Shown here: one piece after another, positions 53,901 through 63,892 of the stretch
How the letters are laid out: each line of letters starts with the position of its first letter
How positions within the stretch are numbered: the first letter of the stretch is position 1
Source: Mycolicibacterium komossense
GTDB taxonomy: Bacteria; Actinomycetota; Actinomycetes; Mycobacteriales; Mycobacteriaceae
Assembly (NCBI RefSeq): GCF_025822605.1
Contig: NZ_JACKTY010000004.1
Location: forward strand, 72,108 to 136,107
Length of the DNA: 64,000 bases
Reading direction: 5' to 3'
Translations under genes and position numbers: made by a program
The notes under the pieces: generated by a model
Told to the model about the DNA's origin: nothing
What the model saw: only the letters and a program-made list of their open reading frames with translations
The model's database searches: none

Positions 53901-53934
53901 GCGAATGAGCGTAGTGGTGCCGTACGGGCGACTT

Positions 53935-54594
53935 TCAGGGCCCGGTGAGCGGAATGCAGACGGTGGTCATCACCTTGTCCGCGAACGTCTGCCGCTTGCC
54001 ATCCCACAGCGGGAACAGGTACCCGAGATAGCACAGCGCGCTGTCCAGAATGTGCGCCAGCTGGCGAACGAGCGACAGTCCGAAGCCGATGGGCTGCCCG
54101 GTCTTCTCGCTGATCACCTTGAACTTCATGATCGACTTGCCGATGCTCGAACCCGTCGTCCCCTGGCGGTAGCCGAAGTTCCAGATCGCGAAGGCGAGGG
54201 CAGCCAGGTAGGCCATCACCGCGACGATCAACCCGGCGGGAGACGGATTGGACGTACACGACGCGCTGGTGCCGATATCCGTACTCGTGGTCACGCAGGT
54301 GTTGTCACCGGTGACGATGGCGACGCCGATTCCTATCCCGATGAGGATCACCACCGGCACCGAGTCGATCAGGGAAGCGATCACGCGGGTGAACCACGAC
54401 GTGTACGCCGACTTGGGCATCGTCGGCAGATAGCCGCCGTAGGCCGGCTGAGCCGGCGCGTAGCCCTGATACGGCGGCGGATAGACACCGGGCGGCGGGG
54501 GCGGCGGATAGTTCCCCGATGGCGGTGGCGGATAACCACCCGGCGGCGGAGGCGGATAACTTCCCGGCGGTGGCGGTGGCGGTGTATCGGTCAC
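53935..54594 (-). CDS. Pro-rich RDD-family membrane protein (1)
   Basis: The 219-aa product has a PPPPP/GY-repeat N-terminus (residues 1-55) and an RDD domain with three membrane helices: FTRVIASLIDSVPVVILIGIGIG (R..D), AVMAYLAALAFAIWNFGYRQGTTGSSIGKSIMKFKVISE and the final FADKVMTTVCIPL. The latter motif is RDD-typical. It corresponds to the proline-rich antigen Pra (Rv1078) type. A paralogue of the gene at 54690; the two are in tandem between metB and cbs. Possible transport role. Confidence 0.88.
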   Translation of the reverse strand: MTDTPPPPPPGSYPPPPPGGYPPPPSGNYPPPPPPGVYPPPYQGYAPAQPAYGGYLPTMPKSAYTSWFTRVIASLIDSVPVVILIGIGIGVAIVTGDNTCVTTSTDIGTSASCTSNPSPAGLIVAVMAYLAALAFAIWNFGYRQGTTGSSIGKSIMKFKVISEKTGQPIGFGLSLVRQLAHILDSALCYLGYLFPLWDGKRQTFADKVMTTVCIPLTGP

Positions 54595-54689
54595 GACTTC
54601 TCCTCGGTTGGCAGGATTCTAGAGACGACAACACCGGCCCGCATAGTCAATTCTGCGGTCCGGCACCGTCATCGAGGGGGATGCAAGCT

Positions 54690-55280
54690 TTACCGCGGGA
54701 GACAGACGGTCTTGATGGCCTTGTCGACCAGCGTCTGCCGCTTGACGTCCCACAGGGGGTAAAGATAGGTGACGATACCCAGCACAAAGCAGACGCCATC
54801 GAACACCGCATAGAGCAGCTCGCGGACCACCGACATCCCGAAACCGATTGGCTCCCCTGTGCTTTCGCTGACCACCTTGAACTTCATGATCGACTTACCG
54901 ATGCTCGATCCCGTCTTGCCTTGCCGGTAACCGAGGTTCCAGACGAGGTAGGCAAGCGCGATCACCGCCGACAGCCCCAGTGCGGCAATGCCCAGCGTCG
55001 AGTTCCCGGTGGCGCAGAACTCGCCGAGGTTGTACTCCGAGGTGTCGGTGACGCAGGAAGTCTCCTGCGTCGCGGCTACGGCGCCGTAGCCGATGCCGAT
55101 GATGATCAGGTACGGCAGGTAGTCGATGATCCAGGCCACCGCGCGGGTAGCCCACGGCGTGTAAGCGTCCTTCGGCAGCGCCGGTGTCCCCTGTCCGGGC
55201 GGCGGGGGTGCCCATCCGCCTGCCGAGGGCGGAGGCGGCGGATAGTTCCCAGGGGGCGGTGCTGGCGGCTGTTCGGTCAA
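54690..55280 (-). CDS. Pro-rich RDD-family membrane protein (2)
   Basis: The 196-aa product shares the Pro/Gly-rich start and the RDD core with its neighbour (ATRAVAWIIDYLPYLIIIGIGYG; YLVWNLGYRQGKTGSSIGKSIMKFKVVSESTGEPIGFGMSVVRELLYAVFDG; LVDKAIKTVC). The two differ in the extracellular loop, where each has a cysteine pair. Tandem duplication is the simplest reading; M. tuberculosis has a single Pra here as far as I recall. Confidence 0.88.
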   Translation of the reverse strand: MTEQPPAPPPGNYPPPPPSAGGWAPPPPGQGTPALPKDAYTPWATRAVAWIIDYLPYLIIIGIGYGAVAATQETSCVTDTSEYNLGEFCATGNSTLGIAALGLSAVIALAYLVWNLGYRQGKTGSSIGKSIMKFKVVSESTGEPIGFGMSVVRELLYAVFDGVCFVLGIVTYLYPLWDVKRQTLVDKAIKTVCLPR

Positions 55281-55491
55281 TGTCGGCCTTCATTCAACGA
55301 TCGTTAGCTGAATCAGAGCGAATTCACAGTACCTGAGAACGGCCTCACCGAGACTTGCGACATGACATCTTCACCACGTGGACATATGGCGGGGTGAGCC
55401 GGCACCGGCGGGACGGAAGCCACCCGACCCGGTGTTTGCCATATCAACGAGGATCTGCGCACCCGGTGCGGGGCGAGCAGCGCCGGCGCGG

Positions 55492-56886
55492 CTATTTGCG
55501 GCGAGGACCGTCCGACAGGAAGCTGAGCAGGTCGCTGCGGGTGATGACGCCGACCGGCTTACCGTCGTCGACCACCATCACCGCATCCCATTCGCGCAGC
55601 GCCTTGGCCGCGGCGTCGACCAGCTCGCCGGCACCGATCAGCGGCAACGGTGGGCTCATGTGCTCGGACACCGCGTCGGCGAGCTTGGCCCGGCCTTCGA
55701 ACACCGCGGAGAGCAGTTCGCGCTCGGAGACGCTGCCGGCCACCTCGCCTGCCATCACCGGCGGTTCGGCACCGACCACCGGCATCTGCGATACGCCGTA
55801 CTCGCTGAGGATGTTGATGGCGTCGCGGACCGTCTCTGCCGGATGGGTGTGCACCAGGTCGGGCAGGGCACCTGACTTACGCCGCAGCACATCGCCGACG
55901 GTCGGCTGCTGCAGGGAGCCGTCGAGCCTGGTGCGCAGGAAGCCGTAGGACGACATCCACGCGTCGTTGAAGATCTTGGACAGATAACCGCGGCCACCGT
56001 CGGGCAGCAGGACGACGACCAGCGAGTCGGGGCCGGCCTTGCGGGCCACCTCGATGGCTGCCACCACGGCCATCCCACACGATCCACCGACCAGCAGCGC
56101 CTCTTCCCGGGCGAGGCGGCGCGTCATGTCGAAGGAATCGGCGTCGGAGACGGCGATGATCTCGTCGGGCACCGACGGGTCGTAGGCGGTGGGCCAGAAG
56201 TCCTCACCGACACCCTCGACCAGGTAGGGCCTGCCGGTGCCGCCGGAGTAGACCGAACCCTCGGGATCGGCGCCGACAACCTGGACGGCGCCCCCGGAGA
56301 CCTCCTTGAGGTACCGGCCCGCGCCGGTGATGGTGCCACCGGTACCGACGCCGGCGACGAAGTGCGTGACCGTCCCGTCGGTGTCCGCCCAGATCTCGGG
56401 ACCCGTTGTCTCGTAATGACTTTCGGGGCCCTGCGGGTTGGAGTACTGGTCCGGCTTCCAGGCGCCGTCGATCTCCTCGACCAGGCGGTTGGAGACGCTG
56501 TAGTACGAGTCCGGGTCATCCGGTGCCACCGCGGTTGGGCAGACGACGACGTCGGCGCCGTAGGCGCGCAGCACGTTGCGTTTGTCCTCGCTGACCTTGT
56601 CCGGGCAGACGAAGATGCATTTGTAGCCACGCTGCTGGGCGACCAGGGCCAAGCCGACGCCGGTGTTCCCGGACGTCGGTTCGATGATCGTGCCGCCCGG
56701 CTTGAGCGCGCCCGAAGCCTCGGCGGCGTCGATCATCTTGATCGCGATGCGGTCCTTGCTGCTGCCACCGGGGTTGAGGTATTCGATCTTGGCGACCACC
56801 CTGCCGCTGCCCTCGGGGACGACCGAGCCGAGCTGGACCAGAGGGGTGTTACCGATGAGCTCACTGATGTGGTGGGCGATCCGCAT
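55492..56886 (-). CDS. cbs: Cystathionine beta-synthase
   Basis: The 464-aa product equals Rv1077 in length. The PLP domain has NPGGSSKDRIAIKMI (PLP lysine), PTSGNTGVGLALVAQQ and GVGTGGTITGAGRYLK; the C-terminal CBS pair spans residues about 335-460. It condenses serine and homocysteine to cystathionine, the reverse direction from MetB in transsulfuration, and in M. tuberculosis the protein is regulated by SAM. Starts MRIAHHISELIGNTPLVQL. Confidence 0.97.
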   Translation of the reverse strand: MRIAHHISELIGNTPLVQLGSVVPEGSGRVVAKIEYLNPGGSSKDRIAIKMIDAAEASGALKPGGTIIEPTSGNTGVGLALVAQQRGYKCIFVCPDKVSEDKRNVLRAYGADVVVCPTAVAPDDPDSYYSVSNRLVEEIDGAWKPDQYSNPQGPESHYETTGPEIWADTDGTVTHFVAGVGTGGTITGAGRYLKEVSGGAVQVVGADPEGSVYSGGTGRPYLVEGVGEDFWPTAYDPSVPDEIIAVSDADSFDMTRRLAREEALLVGGSCGMAVVAAIEVARKAGPDSLVVVLLPDGGRGYLSKIFNDAWMSSYGFLRTRLDGSLQQPTVGDVLRRKSGALPDLVHTHPAETVRDAINILSEYGVSQMPVVGAEPPVMAGEVAGSVSERELLSAVFEGRAKLADAVSEHMSPPLPLIGAGELVDAAAKALREWDAVMVVDDGKPVGVITRSDLLSFLSDGPRRK

Positions 56887-56920
56887 GCCTACATGGTGTC
56901 AGGCACCGGTCAGGAGTGCG

Positions 56921-57973
56921 CTAGCCGGTCGCCTCACGGATGTATTCGCCGATCTGACGCAGCGACCGCGTCGCCTCCGGCACGATGGGCGCCGCGAGCT
57001 GGAAGTCATGAATCTGGCCACGCCACACCCGAACTTCGGTCGGCACTCCGGCGGCGGCCAGCCGGCGCGCGGCCAACCGGGCGTCGTGCAACAGCACCTC
57101 CGAACCGGACACATGGATCAGCGTGCGCGGCAGGCCGGGCTCGATATGGTCGAGCGGCTCGTAGATCTGCTCGGGTTCCCCGTCAACGATGCGCTTGGCC
57201 GCCGCGCGGGCCACCAGTCCGACCAACGCGTCGAACGCCTTCGGCGGGAACATCGCGTCGGTTTTGATGTTGGGGTGCGCCTGTTTGGGCTCCTTGGCCA
57301 GTTGCAGCAGCGGTGAGATCGCGACCAGCGCGGCCGGCTCCTCGCCGTCGGCTTGCAGCCGCTGCGCCAGGGTGAGTGCCAGGTAGCCGCCGGCGGAGTC
57401 GCCGGCCAGCACGATCTGGTCCGGCCCGTAACCGCGCAGCCGCAGCCAGTCGTAGGCGTCGCGACAGTCGTCGACGGCCATGCCGATGGTGTGCTTGGGG
57501 ATCAACCGGTAGTTGACAACCAGGACCGGCGAATCAGCGAACTTCGACAGCGCCGTGACGATCCGATGGTGTGAGTTGACCCCACAGGTCAGGAATGCGC
57601 CACCGTGCATGTACAGCACGATTCGACGTTTGCCGTCGGCGGGCAACACACCCGGCGCGCGCACCAGTTGGGCGTCGGTGTTCCGCAGCCCGATGGTGGC
57701 GCGGACGGTTCCGGCGGCGGGCAACAACGCCCGGGACGCGAAATCGATCAGCCCCCACGGCCATGGGAGGTTGGGAACGTAGCTGCAGGCCGCCAGCGCC
57801 GGCCGCACCGTCAACCGGCAAGATAGCGAGACCAGCCGGCCGCGCACACTGGTTCCGGTTTCGACGACCTCGATGGGCGCGCCGTCGCTGACAGGAAACC
57901 TTCGCAATTTACGGGCGCTACCAGCGCCGATATGAGCGCGCGCGGGTCCGGGCACCGTACTTGGTGCAGTCAT
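56921..57973 (-). CDS. lipU: HSL-family esterase/lipase LipU-like
   Basis: The 350-aa product (Rv1076 position) has the hormone-sensitive-lipase oxyanion motif LYMHGGAF, the nucleophile GDSAGGYLAL, acid in VSGSEVLLHD and His in QIHDFQLAAP. It hydrolyses short- to medium-chain esters. About 50 N-terminal residues precede the part shared with the shorter M. tuberculosis protein as I recall it, so a later start is possible. GGGGG-type ribosome-binding site sits before the ATG. Confidence 0.92.
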   Translation of the reverse strand: MTAPSTVPGPARAHIGAGSARKLRRFPVSDGAPIEVVETGTSVRGRLVSLSCRLTVRPALAACSYVPNLPWPWGLIDFASRALLPAAGTVRATIGLRNTDAQLVRAPGVLPADGKRRIVLYMHGGAFLTCGVNSHHRIVTALSKFADSPVLVVNYRLIPKHTIGMAVDDCRDAYDWLRLRGYGPDQIVLAGDSAGGYLALTLAQRLQADGEEPAALVAISPLLQLAKEPKQAHPNIKTDAMFPPKAFDALVGLVARAAAKRIVDGEPEQIYEPLDHIEPGLPRTLIHVSGSEVLLHDARLAARRLAAAGVPTEVRVWRGQIHDFQLAAPIVPEATRSLRQIGEYIREATG

Positions 57974-58121
57974 GTCAACCCCCTACATCTTTGTAGTGGC
58001 AGTCGGTGTGCCTGTGTGCGGCTTTGCCCGCCCTGGACTCGGGCCGACCCAGCCAATGTCGGTAACTTAGCTTGACACCTCTGTCTGTTCTAACAAACGA
58101 CGATTCTGATTTGATACCAGT

Positions 58122-58133
58122 TCTTGTACAAGA
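58122..58133. promoter_or_regulatory. Palindrome in the lipU / SGNH-hydrolase intergenic region
   Basis: TCTTGTACAAGA is a perfect 12-bp palindrome 149 bp before the lipU start and 119 bp before the SGNH gene. The surroundings are AT-richer than the coding DNA. A TetR-type operator is possible; no regulator gene is adjacent. Confidence 0.45.
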
Positions 58134-58251
58134 CTGTGATTCACAAGGGCGTTCCCTGCTGGTTCCCCACTGGTTCCCGGCCGTCTGTGCACGGGGCGCG
58201 CATCCGTTGCGAAGCCCGAATACTGACGCGTCGCCGCCTAAACTGTGTGCC

Positions 58252-59211
58252 GTGGGCATTCGCGCGCCGCGTCGGCCGATCATCGCGGTGGTAACTGGCG
58301 CACTGACCGGTACTGCCGTGCTCGGCGCCCGCAACCTGCTGGCGATGCAGGCAGTCAAGACCCGACAGGTCATTCCGAAGTCCTGGGACGTTCCCCCGCG
58401 CGCGGATGGGGTGTACCAACCCGGCGGCGGCCCCGTCGAACGCTGGCAGCGCAGTGTGCCCTTCGACCTCCACCTGATGATCTTCGGCGACTCCACCGCC
58501 ACCGGATACGGCTGCACCAACGCCGACGAGGTGCCGGGTGCACTTGTGGCCAGAGGGCTGGCCGAACAGTCCGGCAAGCGAATCCGGTTGAGCACCAAGG
58601 CAATTGTCGGCGCGACGTCCAAGGGGCTCTCCGGTCAGGTGGACGCGATGTTCGTCGCCGGCCCGCCCCCGGACGCCGCGGTCATCATGATCGGCGCCAA
58701 CGACATCACCGCGCTCAACGGCATCCCGCAGTCGGCGCGACGCCTCAACAACGCCGTTAAACGTCTGCGTGCCAGCGGAGCCGTCGTGGTCGTCGGCACC
58801 TGTCCGGACTTCGGGGTGATCACGCTAATCCCGCAGCCGCTGCGGTTTTTCGCCCGCACGCTGGGGCTGCGGTTGGCCCGGGCCCAGGCCTCTTCGGTAC
58901 GTGAGGCGGGCGGCGTCCCGGTGCCGCTCGCCGACCTACTGACGCCGGACTTCCTGCAGGCACCGGAGTTGATGTTCTCTCAGGACCAGTACCACCCGTC
59001 GGCCGCCGGCTACGCGCTGGCGGCGCAGCAGCTACTGCCGGCGCTGTGCTTTGCTCTGGGCGAATGGGCCGGCGGAGCGGTGCCCGAACTGCCGTGGGAG
59101 ACGCGCCGGGCCGAGACCCGCCCACTGCTGGCGCGGCTGAGGATGCTGGCGAAACGCTGGCCCCGCCAAACGGGCGGGGTGCCTGCGCCGCTGGTTCTGC
59201 CCGCGGGCTAG
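58252..59211 (+). CDS. SGNH-type (GDSL) hydrolase
   Basis: The 319-aa product (Rv1075c position) has a membrane anchor (IIAVVTGALTGTAVLGARN) and the SGNH blocks: LHLMIFGDSTATGYG (Ser), the Gly of block II, IMIGANDIT (block III, GxND) and DQYHPSAAGYALAAQ (Asp-His, block V). It is an extracytoplasmic esterase or lipase. GTG 58252 is chosen: a TAAACT -10 lies seven bases upstream, giving a leaderless message. The frame opens to 58072 but shows no homology there. Confidence 0.92.
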   Translation: MGIRAPRRPIIAVVTGALTGTAVLGARNLLAMQAVKTRQVIPKSWDVPPRADGVYQPGGGPVERWQRSVPFDLHLMIFGDSTATGYGCTNADEVPGALVARGLAEQSGKRIRLSTKAIVGATSKGLSGQVDAMFVAGPPPDAAVIMIGANDITALNGIPQSARRLNNAVKRLRASGAVVVVGTCPDFGVITLIPQPLRFFARTLGLRLARAQASSVREAGGVPVPLADLLTPDFLQAPELMFSQDQYHPSAAGYALAAQQLLPALCFALGEWAGGAVPELPWETRRAETRPLLARLRMLAKRWPRQTGGVPAPLVLPAG

Positions 59212-59255
59212 CGTTTTGCCAACCTGCGAGTTTTTCAGCACCCGAAGGAGCGCTC

Positions 59256-60473
59256 ATGCCCGAAGCAGTCATTGTTGCCACCGCCCGCTCGCCGATCGGC
59301 CGCGCGGTCAAGGGATCCCTTGCCACGATGCGTCCAGACGACCTGGCCGCCCAGATGGTGCGCGCCGCCCTGGACAAGGTGCCGTCGCTCGATCCCCGTG
59401 ACATCGACGACCTGATGATGGGCTGCGCCCAGCCCGCCGGTGAGGCCGGGTACAACATCGCCCGCGCGGTCGCCGTTGAGCTCGGCTACGACTACCTGCC
59501 CGGCACCACTGTCAACCGGTATTGCTCGTCGTCGCTGCAGACCACCCGGATGGCCTTCCACGCGATCAAGGCCGGCGAGGGCGACGTGTTCATCTCCGCC
59601 GGCGTCGAGACCGTCTCTCGCTTCGGTGTCGGTGCCGCCGACGGCGCCCCGAACAGCAAGAACGAGCTGTTCGCGAAGGCGCAGGAGCGGACCACCGAGC
59701 AGGCGGCTGGTGCTGATGAGTGGCACGACCCCCGAAACGACGGCCACATCCCGGACGTCTACATCGCGATGGGCCAGACGGCTGAGAACGTCGCGCTGTT
59801 CACCGGGATCAGCCGCGAAGACCAGGACCACTGGGGCGTGCGTTCGCAGAACCGTGCCGAGGAGGCCATCAAGTCGGGCTTCTTCGAGCGCGAGATCGTG
59901 CCCGTGACGCTGCCCGACGGCACCGTGGTCTCCACCGATGACGGCCCGCGCGCCGGCACCAGCTACGAGAAGATCAGTCAGCTCAAGCCGGTGTTCCGCG
60001 CAGGAGGCACCATCACCGCCGGCAACGCCTGCCCGTTGAATGACGGCGCCGCAGCCGTGGTGATCATGAGCGACACCAAGGCCAAGGAACTGGGGCTCAC
60101 TCCCCTGGCGCGCATCGTGTCTACCGGGGTGTCCGGGCTGTCGCCGGAGATCATGGGCCTCGGCCCGATCGAGGCGATCAAGAAGGCGCTGGCCAAGGCC
60201 GGCAAGACCATCTCGGATATCGATCTGGTCGAGATCAACGAGGCGTTCGCCGTGCAGGTGCTGGGCTCGGCCCGCGAGCTGGGTATCGACGAGGACAAGC
60301 TCAACGTGTCCGGCGGAGCGATTGCACTGGGCCACCCGTTCGGTATGACCGGCGCCCGCATCACCGCCACGCTGCTGAACAACCTGACCACCCACGACAA
60401 GACGTTCGGCATCGAATCGATGTGCGTCGGCGGCGGCCAGGGCATGGCGATGGTGTTGGAGCGACTTTCCTGA
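59256..60473 (+). CDS. fadA3: Acetyl-CoA acyltransferase (thiolase) FadA3
   Basis: The 405-aa product (Rv1074c) is a degradative thiolase: [15 protein letters not shown] (nucleophilic Cys), [48 protein letters not shown] (His) and [10 protein letters not shown] (second Cys). It cleaves 3-ketoacyl-CoA in beta-oxidation. AAGGAG before ATG. It lies 7 bp upstream of purT, so they may be cotranscribed. Shares the region with other fatty-acid genes (echA-type at 62.8 kb). Confidence 0.97.
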   Translation: MPEAVIVATARSPIGRAVKGSLATMRPDDLAAQMVRAALDKVPSLDPRDIDDLMMGCAQPAGEAGYNIARAVAVELGYDYLPGTTVNRYCSSSLQTTRMAFHAIKAGEGDVFISAGVETVSRFGVGAADGAPNSKNELFAKAQERTTEQAAGADEWHDPRNDGHIPDVYIAMGQTAENVALFTGISREDQDHWGVRSQNRAEEAIKSGFFEREIVPVTLPDGTVVSTDDGPRAGTSYEKISQLKPVFRAGGTITAGNACPLNDGAAAVVIMSDTKAKELGLTPLARIVSTGVSGLSPEIMGLGPIEAIKKALAKAGKTISDIDLVEINEAFAVQVLGSARELGIDEDKLNVSGGAIALGHPFGMTGARITATLLNNLTTHDKTFGIESMCVGGGQGMAMVLERLS

Positions 60474-60480
60474 CATCGCG

Positions 60481-61683
60481 ATGACCACACTTGGCACACC
60501 ACTGTCAGCACATGCCACCAAGGTCATGCTGCTGGGGTCGGGCGAACTCGGCCGCGAGGTACTGATCGCCCTACAGCGTCTCGGAGTCGAAACGTTTGCC
60601 GTCGACCGCTACGAGAATGCACCGGGCCACCAGGTCGCCCACCACGCCCGCACCATCGCGATGTCGGATCCCGATCAGCTCAAGGCGCTGATCGAGGCCG
60701 ACAAACCCGATCTCGTGGTGCCCGAGATCGAAGCGATCGCCACCCCGATGCTGGAGTCGCTGGAATCCGCGGGTGTGGTTCGGGTGGTGCCGACGGCGCG
60801 CGCGGCCCGGCTGACCATGGACCGCGAGGGCATCCGTCGGCTGGCCGCCGAAACTCTTGGCCTGCCGACGAGCCCCTACCGGTTCTGCGACTCACGGGAG
60901 GAGATGCAGGCCGCGATCGACGCTGGGATCGGTTACCCCTGCGTCGTGAAACCCGTGATGAGCAGTTCGGGCAAGGGGCAGAGCAAGATCGACGGGCCCG
61001 ACGGTGTGGCGGCGGCGTGGGACTACGCCATGGCCGGCGGCCGGGTCAGCGGTGGCCGCGTCATCGTCGAGGGCTTCATCGACTTCGACTACGAGATCAC
61101 CCTGCTGACGGTGCGCGCACGGGGTGCCGACGGCGAGATCGCAACCGCGTTCTGTGAACCCATCGGGCACAAGCAGGTCGGCGGCGACTACGTCGAGAGC
61201 TGGCAGCCCCATCCGATGCCGACTGCCGCGCTGGAGCGCGCCCGGTGGATCGCGGCAGCGGTGACAGATAATCTCGGCGGGCAGGGCATCTTCGGCGTCG
61301 AACTGTTCGTCAAGGGTGATCAGGTGTGGTTCAGCGAGGTCAGCCCGCGCCCGCACGACACCGGAATGGTGACGATGGTCACACAGTGGCAGAACGAGTT
61401 CGAACTGCATGCCCGGGCGATCCTCGGCCTGCCGGTCGATACCACGCTCAAAACACCCGGTGCCAGCGCGGTGATCTATGGCGGTGTCGACGCCCACGGC
61501 GTGGTGTTCGACGGGGTCGACGCCGCGTTGCGGGTGCCGCGCAGCGACATTCGGCTGTTCGGTAAGCCGGAGAGCTTCGTCAAGCGCCGAATGGGCGTGG
61601 CCCTGGCCTATGACGAGGACGTGGACACTGCGCGCCGCAATGCCGTCGAGGCAGCGCGCCGCGTGGTACCGAGGGCCGTCTAG
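60481..61683 (+). CDS. purT: Formate-dependent GAR transformylase
   Basis: The 400-aa product is Pur[106 protein letters not shown]. It makes formyl-GAR from GAR, formate and ATP, an alternative to folate-dependent PurN. In M. tuberculosis purT is elsewhere (Rv0389), so this location is a difference from the otherwise kept order. It ends at a strong terminator. Confidence 0.97.
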   Translation: MTTLGTPLSAHATKVMLLGSGELGREVLIALQRLGVETFAVDRYENAPGHQVAHHARTIAMSDPDQLKALIEADKPDLVVPEIEAIATPMLESLESAGVVRVVPTARAARLTMDREGIRRLAAETLGLPTSPYRFCDSREEMQAAIDAGIGYPCVVKPVMSSSGKGQSKIDGPDGVAAAWDYAMAGGRVSGGRVIVEGFIDFDYEITLLTVRARGADGEIATAFCEPIGHKQVGGDYVESWQPHPMPTAALERARWIAAAVTDNLGGQGIFGVELFVKGDQVWFSEVSPRPHDTGMVTMVTQWQNEFELHARAILGLPVDTTLKTPGASAVIYGGVDAHGVVFDGVDAALRVPRSDIRLFGKPESFVKRRMGVALAYDEDVDTARRNAVEAARRVVPRAV

Positions 61684-61695
61684 ACATCCGTACAG

Positions 61696-61733
61696 CAGAA
61701 AGGGCGCCCACCTCGCGGTGGGCGCCCTTTCTG
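61696..61733. terminator. Bidirectional terminator between purT and the BI-1 gene
   Basis: A perfect 17-bp stem (61696-61712 with 61717-61733) closes a TCGC tetraloop; the arms carry AAA and TTT flanks so that it works in both directions. The two genes converge on it. Confidence 0.9.
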
Positions 61734-61743
61734 GCAGTCAGTG

Positions 61744-62595
61744 CTATTTGCTCTGGAAGTAGCTGAGCAGACGCAGGATCTCGATGTACAGCCACACCAG
61801 GGTGACGGTCAGGCCGAGGGCGATGCCCCAGGCGGCCTTCTCCGGCGCACCGGCGCGGATCATCTGGTCTGCCGCGTCGAAGTCGATCAGGAAGCTGAAC
61901 GCCGCGATGCCGATGCAGACCAGCGAGAAGATGATCGCGATCGGGCCACCGCTGCGCAGGCCCAGCCCGTCACCGCCGCCGACACCGAACATCGCCAGCA
62001 CGAAGTTGCCGAGCATCAGAACCAGCACGCCGATCATGCCCGCGATGAGCATGCGGGTGAACTTCGGCGTGACCCGGATGGCTCCGGTCTTGTAGACCAC
62101 GAGCATGCCGGCGAAGACGCCGATCGTGCCCAGGATGGCCTGTCCGATCAGTGCACCGGCGTTGGCGCCGGCGACGACGAAATTGGCCATCACGTAGGAG
62201 AACGCACCGAGGCCGAGTCCTTCGAGGCCGGCATAGGTCAGCACGATCGCCGGGTTGTCCTGCTTGCGACCGAAGGTGGCGACCATCACCAGGGCGAAAC
62301 CGCCGAGGAAGCCGACCAGGGTGAACGGCATCGCCAACCCGGGGTTGTTGCCAACCAGGAAGTAGGAGACGACGGCGACGACAGAGAGCAAGGCCAGCGT
62401 GATGCCGGTCTTGGTGACCACGTCGTCAATGGTCAGCGGCCGGGAGACCCCGGTCTGACGCTGGTCGATGTAGGGCTCGGCACCGTAGTTCTGCTGAACC
62501 GCGGCCCCGGCGCCGGCGGCGCCAGAGCCGAATGTGGCGTACCCGCCCTGCTGCTTAGGCAGCGAGCGAAATACAGGGTTGCTGGTTTCCCGCAC
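61744..62595 (-). CDS. Bax inhibitor-1 / YccA-family membrane protein
   Basis: The 283-aa product (Rv1072) has a polar start (MRETSNPVFRSLPKQQGG) and about seven membrane helices, including TITLALLSVVAVVSYFLVG-type TM1, YAGLEGLGLGAFSYVM and the family-typical EILRLLSYFQSK end with IYIEILRL-like pattern (VWLYIEILRLL). Such proteins are linked to Ca2+ leak or membrane-protein quality control. GTG 62595 is chosen from family start; the frame opens to 62721. Confidence 0.92.
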   Translation of the reverse strand: MRETSNPVFRSLPKQQGGYATFGSGAAGAGAAVQQNYGAEPYIDQRQTGVSRPLTIDDVVTKTGITLALLSVVAVVSYFLVGNNPGLAMPFTLVGFLGGFALVMVATFGRKQDNPAIVLTYAGLEGLGLGAFSYVMANFVVAGANAGALIGQAILGTIGVFAGMLVVYKTGAIRVTPKFTRMLIAGMIGVLVLMLGNFVLAMFGVGGGDGLGLRSGGPIAIIFSLVCIGIAAFSFLIDFDAADQMIRAGAPEKAAWGIALGLTVTLVWLYIEILRLLSYFQSK

Positions 62596-62757
62596 CGTCG
62601 GATCCTTTCCTGTGAAGTACCTGAAAGTCTTACACGAACACTCGTCTAACGAACCGAAACCCGCCCACGTTCCCGTTTTGAAGGGGTTTTTCCGCTCTCG
62701 TCGGGCGTGAACATTACCCAAGGACCCGGCCGTCGAGGTGACGATCTAGATTGGCCG

Positions 62758-62778
62758 GATAATACTTGGATATCCAAG
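62758..62778 (+). promoter_or_regulatory. Promoter and palindromic operator of the crotonase operon
   Basis: GATAAT (62758-62763) is a -10 element; one base later starts a perfect 14-bp palindrome, CTTGGATATCCAAG (62765-62778), covering the transcription start. A repressor, perhaps acyl-CoA-responsive, could act here. Confidence 0.6.
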
Positions 62779-62818
62779 CTTTCTCCGGACAGCACGCACA
62801 GAAAAGGACGGCCACCAC

Positions 62819-63892
62819 GTGACGGGCGCACCCAGCGAGACCACCGCGCAGACCGAGATCCTGGCCCGTGTCGACAACGGGATCGGGATCCTCACCCTGA
62901 ACCGGCCCAAAGCGATCAATTCATTGAACCAAACGATGGTCGACGCGATGACCGACGCGCTCAAAGCCTGGGAGCACGACGACGGCGTCCGCACGGTGCT
63001 GCTCGACGGCGCCGGCGAGCGCGGTCTGTGTGCGGGCGGCGACATCGTCGCGATCTACCACAGCGCCCGCGGCGACGGCTCGGAGGCCCGCAAGTTCTGG
63101 TTCGACGAGTACCGCCTCAACGAGATGATCGGTCGTCACCCCAAACCGTATGTGGCGCTGATGGACGGCATCGTGATGGGCGGCGGCGTCGGCGTCAGCG
63201 CGCACGGCAATGTCCGGGTGGTCACGGATAAGACCAAGATGGCGATGCCCGAGGTCGGTATCGGCTTCATCCCCGACGTCGGCTCGACGTTCCTGCTGCC
63301 TCGCGCACCAGGGCACCTCGGCCTGCACGTCGCACTCACGGGCGCGCCCATCTCGGGCTCCGACGCCATCGTCCTCGGGTTCGCCGACCACTTCGTTCCG
63401 CATCACGAGCTGGGCGCCTTCACTCAGGCGGTCATCGACCACGATGTGGAGACTGCCGTGGCCAAGCACGCCATCGAGCCACCGCCGAGCAAGCTTGCCG
63501 CCCAGCAGGATTGGATCGATTACTGCTACGCCGGCGCTACGGTGCTCGACATTCTGGCCGGGTTGCGCGACCACGGGTCCGGCGAGTCGGCCGACGCCGC
63601 AAACATCATCGAGGGCCGCTCCCCCATTGCGCTGACGGTGACCCTGGAAGCGTTCCGCCGGGCCCGCGAGCTGAACACGCTGGAAGAGGTTCTGGTGCAG
63701 GAATACCGGGTATCGTGCGCCTCGCTGCGTTCGCACGACCTGGTGGAGGGGATCCGCGCCCAGCTCATCGACAAAGACCGCAACCCGACATGGTCGCCGG
63801 TGTCACTGACCGCTCTCACCCCGGCCGACGTCGAAGCCTACTTCGCGCCGGCAGAACCGGATTTGACGTTCGAAGGAGAAAGAAGCGCATGA
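62819..63892 (+). CDS. echA9: Enoyl-CoA hydratase/3-hydroxyisobutyryl-CoA hydrolase-type protein (EchA9)
   Basis: The 357-aa product (Rv1071c) is longer than classic crotonases and fits the HIBCH type: [20 protein letters not shown] (oxyanion hole), [36 protein letters not shown] with catalytic Glu and Asp, and a C-terminal helical part. It probably hydrolyses 3-hydroxyisobutyryl-CoA in valine breakdown. AAAGGA precedes the GTG start. It overlaps the next crotonase gene (ATGA). Confidence 0.93.
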   Translation: MTGAPSETTAQTEILARVDNGIGILTLNRPKAINSLNQTMVDAMTDALKAWEHDDGVRTVLLDGAGERGLCAGGDIVAIYHSARGDGSEARKFWFDEYRLNEMIGRHPKPYVALMDGIVMGGGVGVSAHGNVRVVTDKTKMAMPEVGIGFIPDVGSTFLLPRAPGHLGLHVALTGAPISGSDAIVLGFADHFVPHHELGAFTQAVIDHDVETAVAKHAIEPPPSKLAAQQDWIDYCYAGATVLDILAGLRDHGSGESADAANIIEGRSPIALTVTLEAFRRARELNTLEEVLVQEYRVSCASLRSHDLVEGIRAQLIDKDRNPTWSPVSLTALTPADVEAYFAPAEPDLTFEGERSA

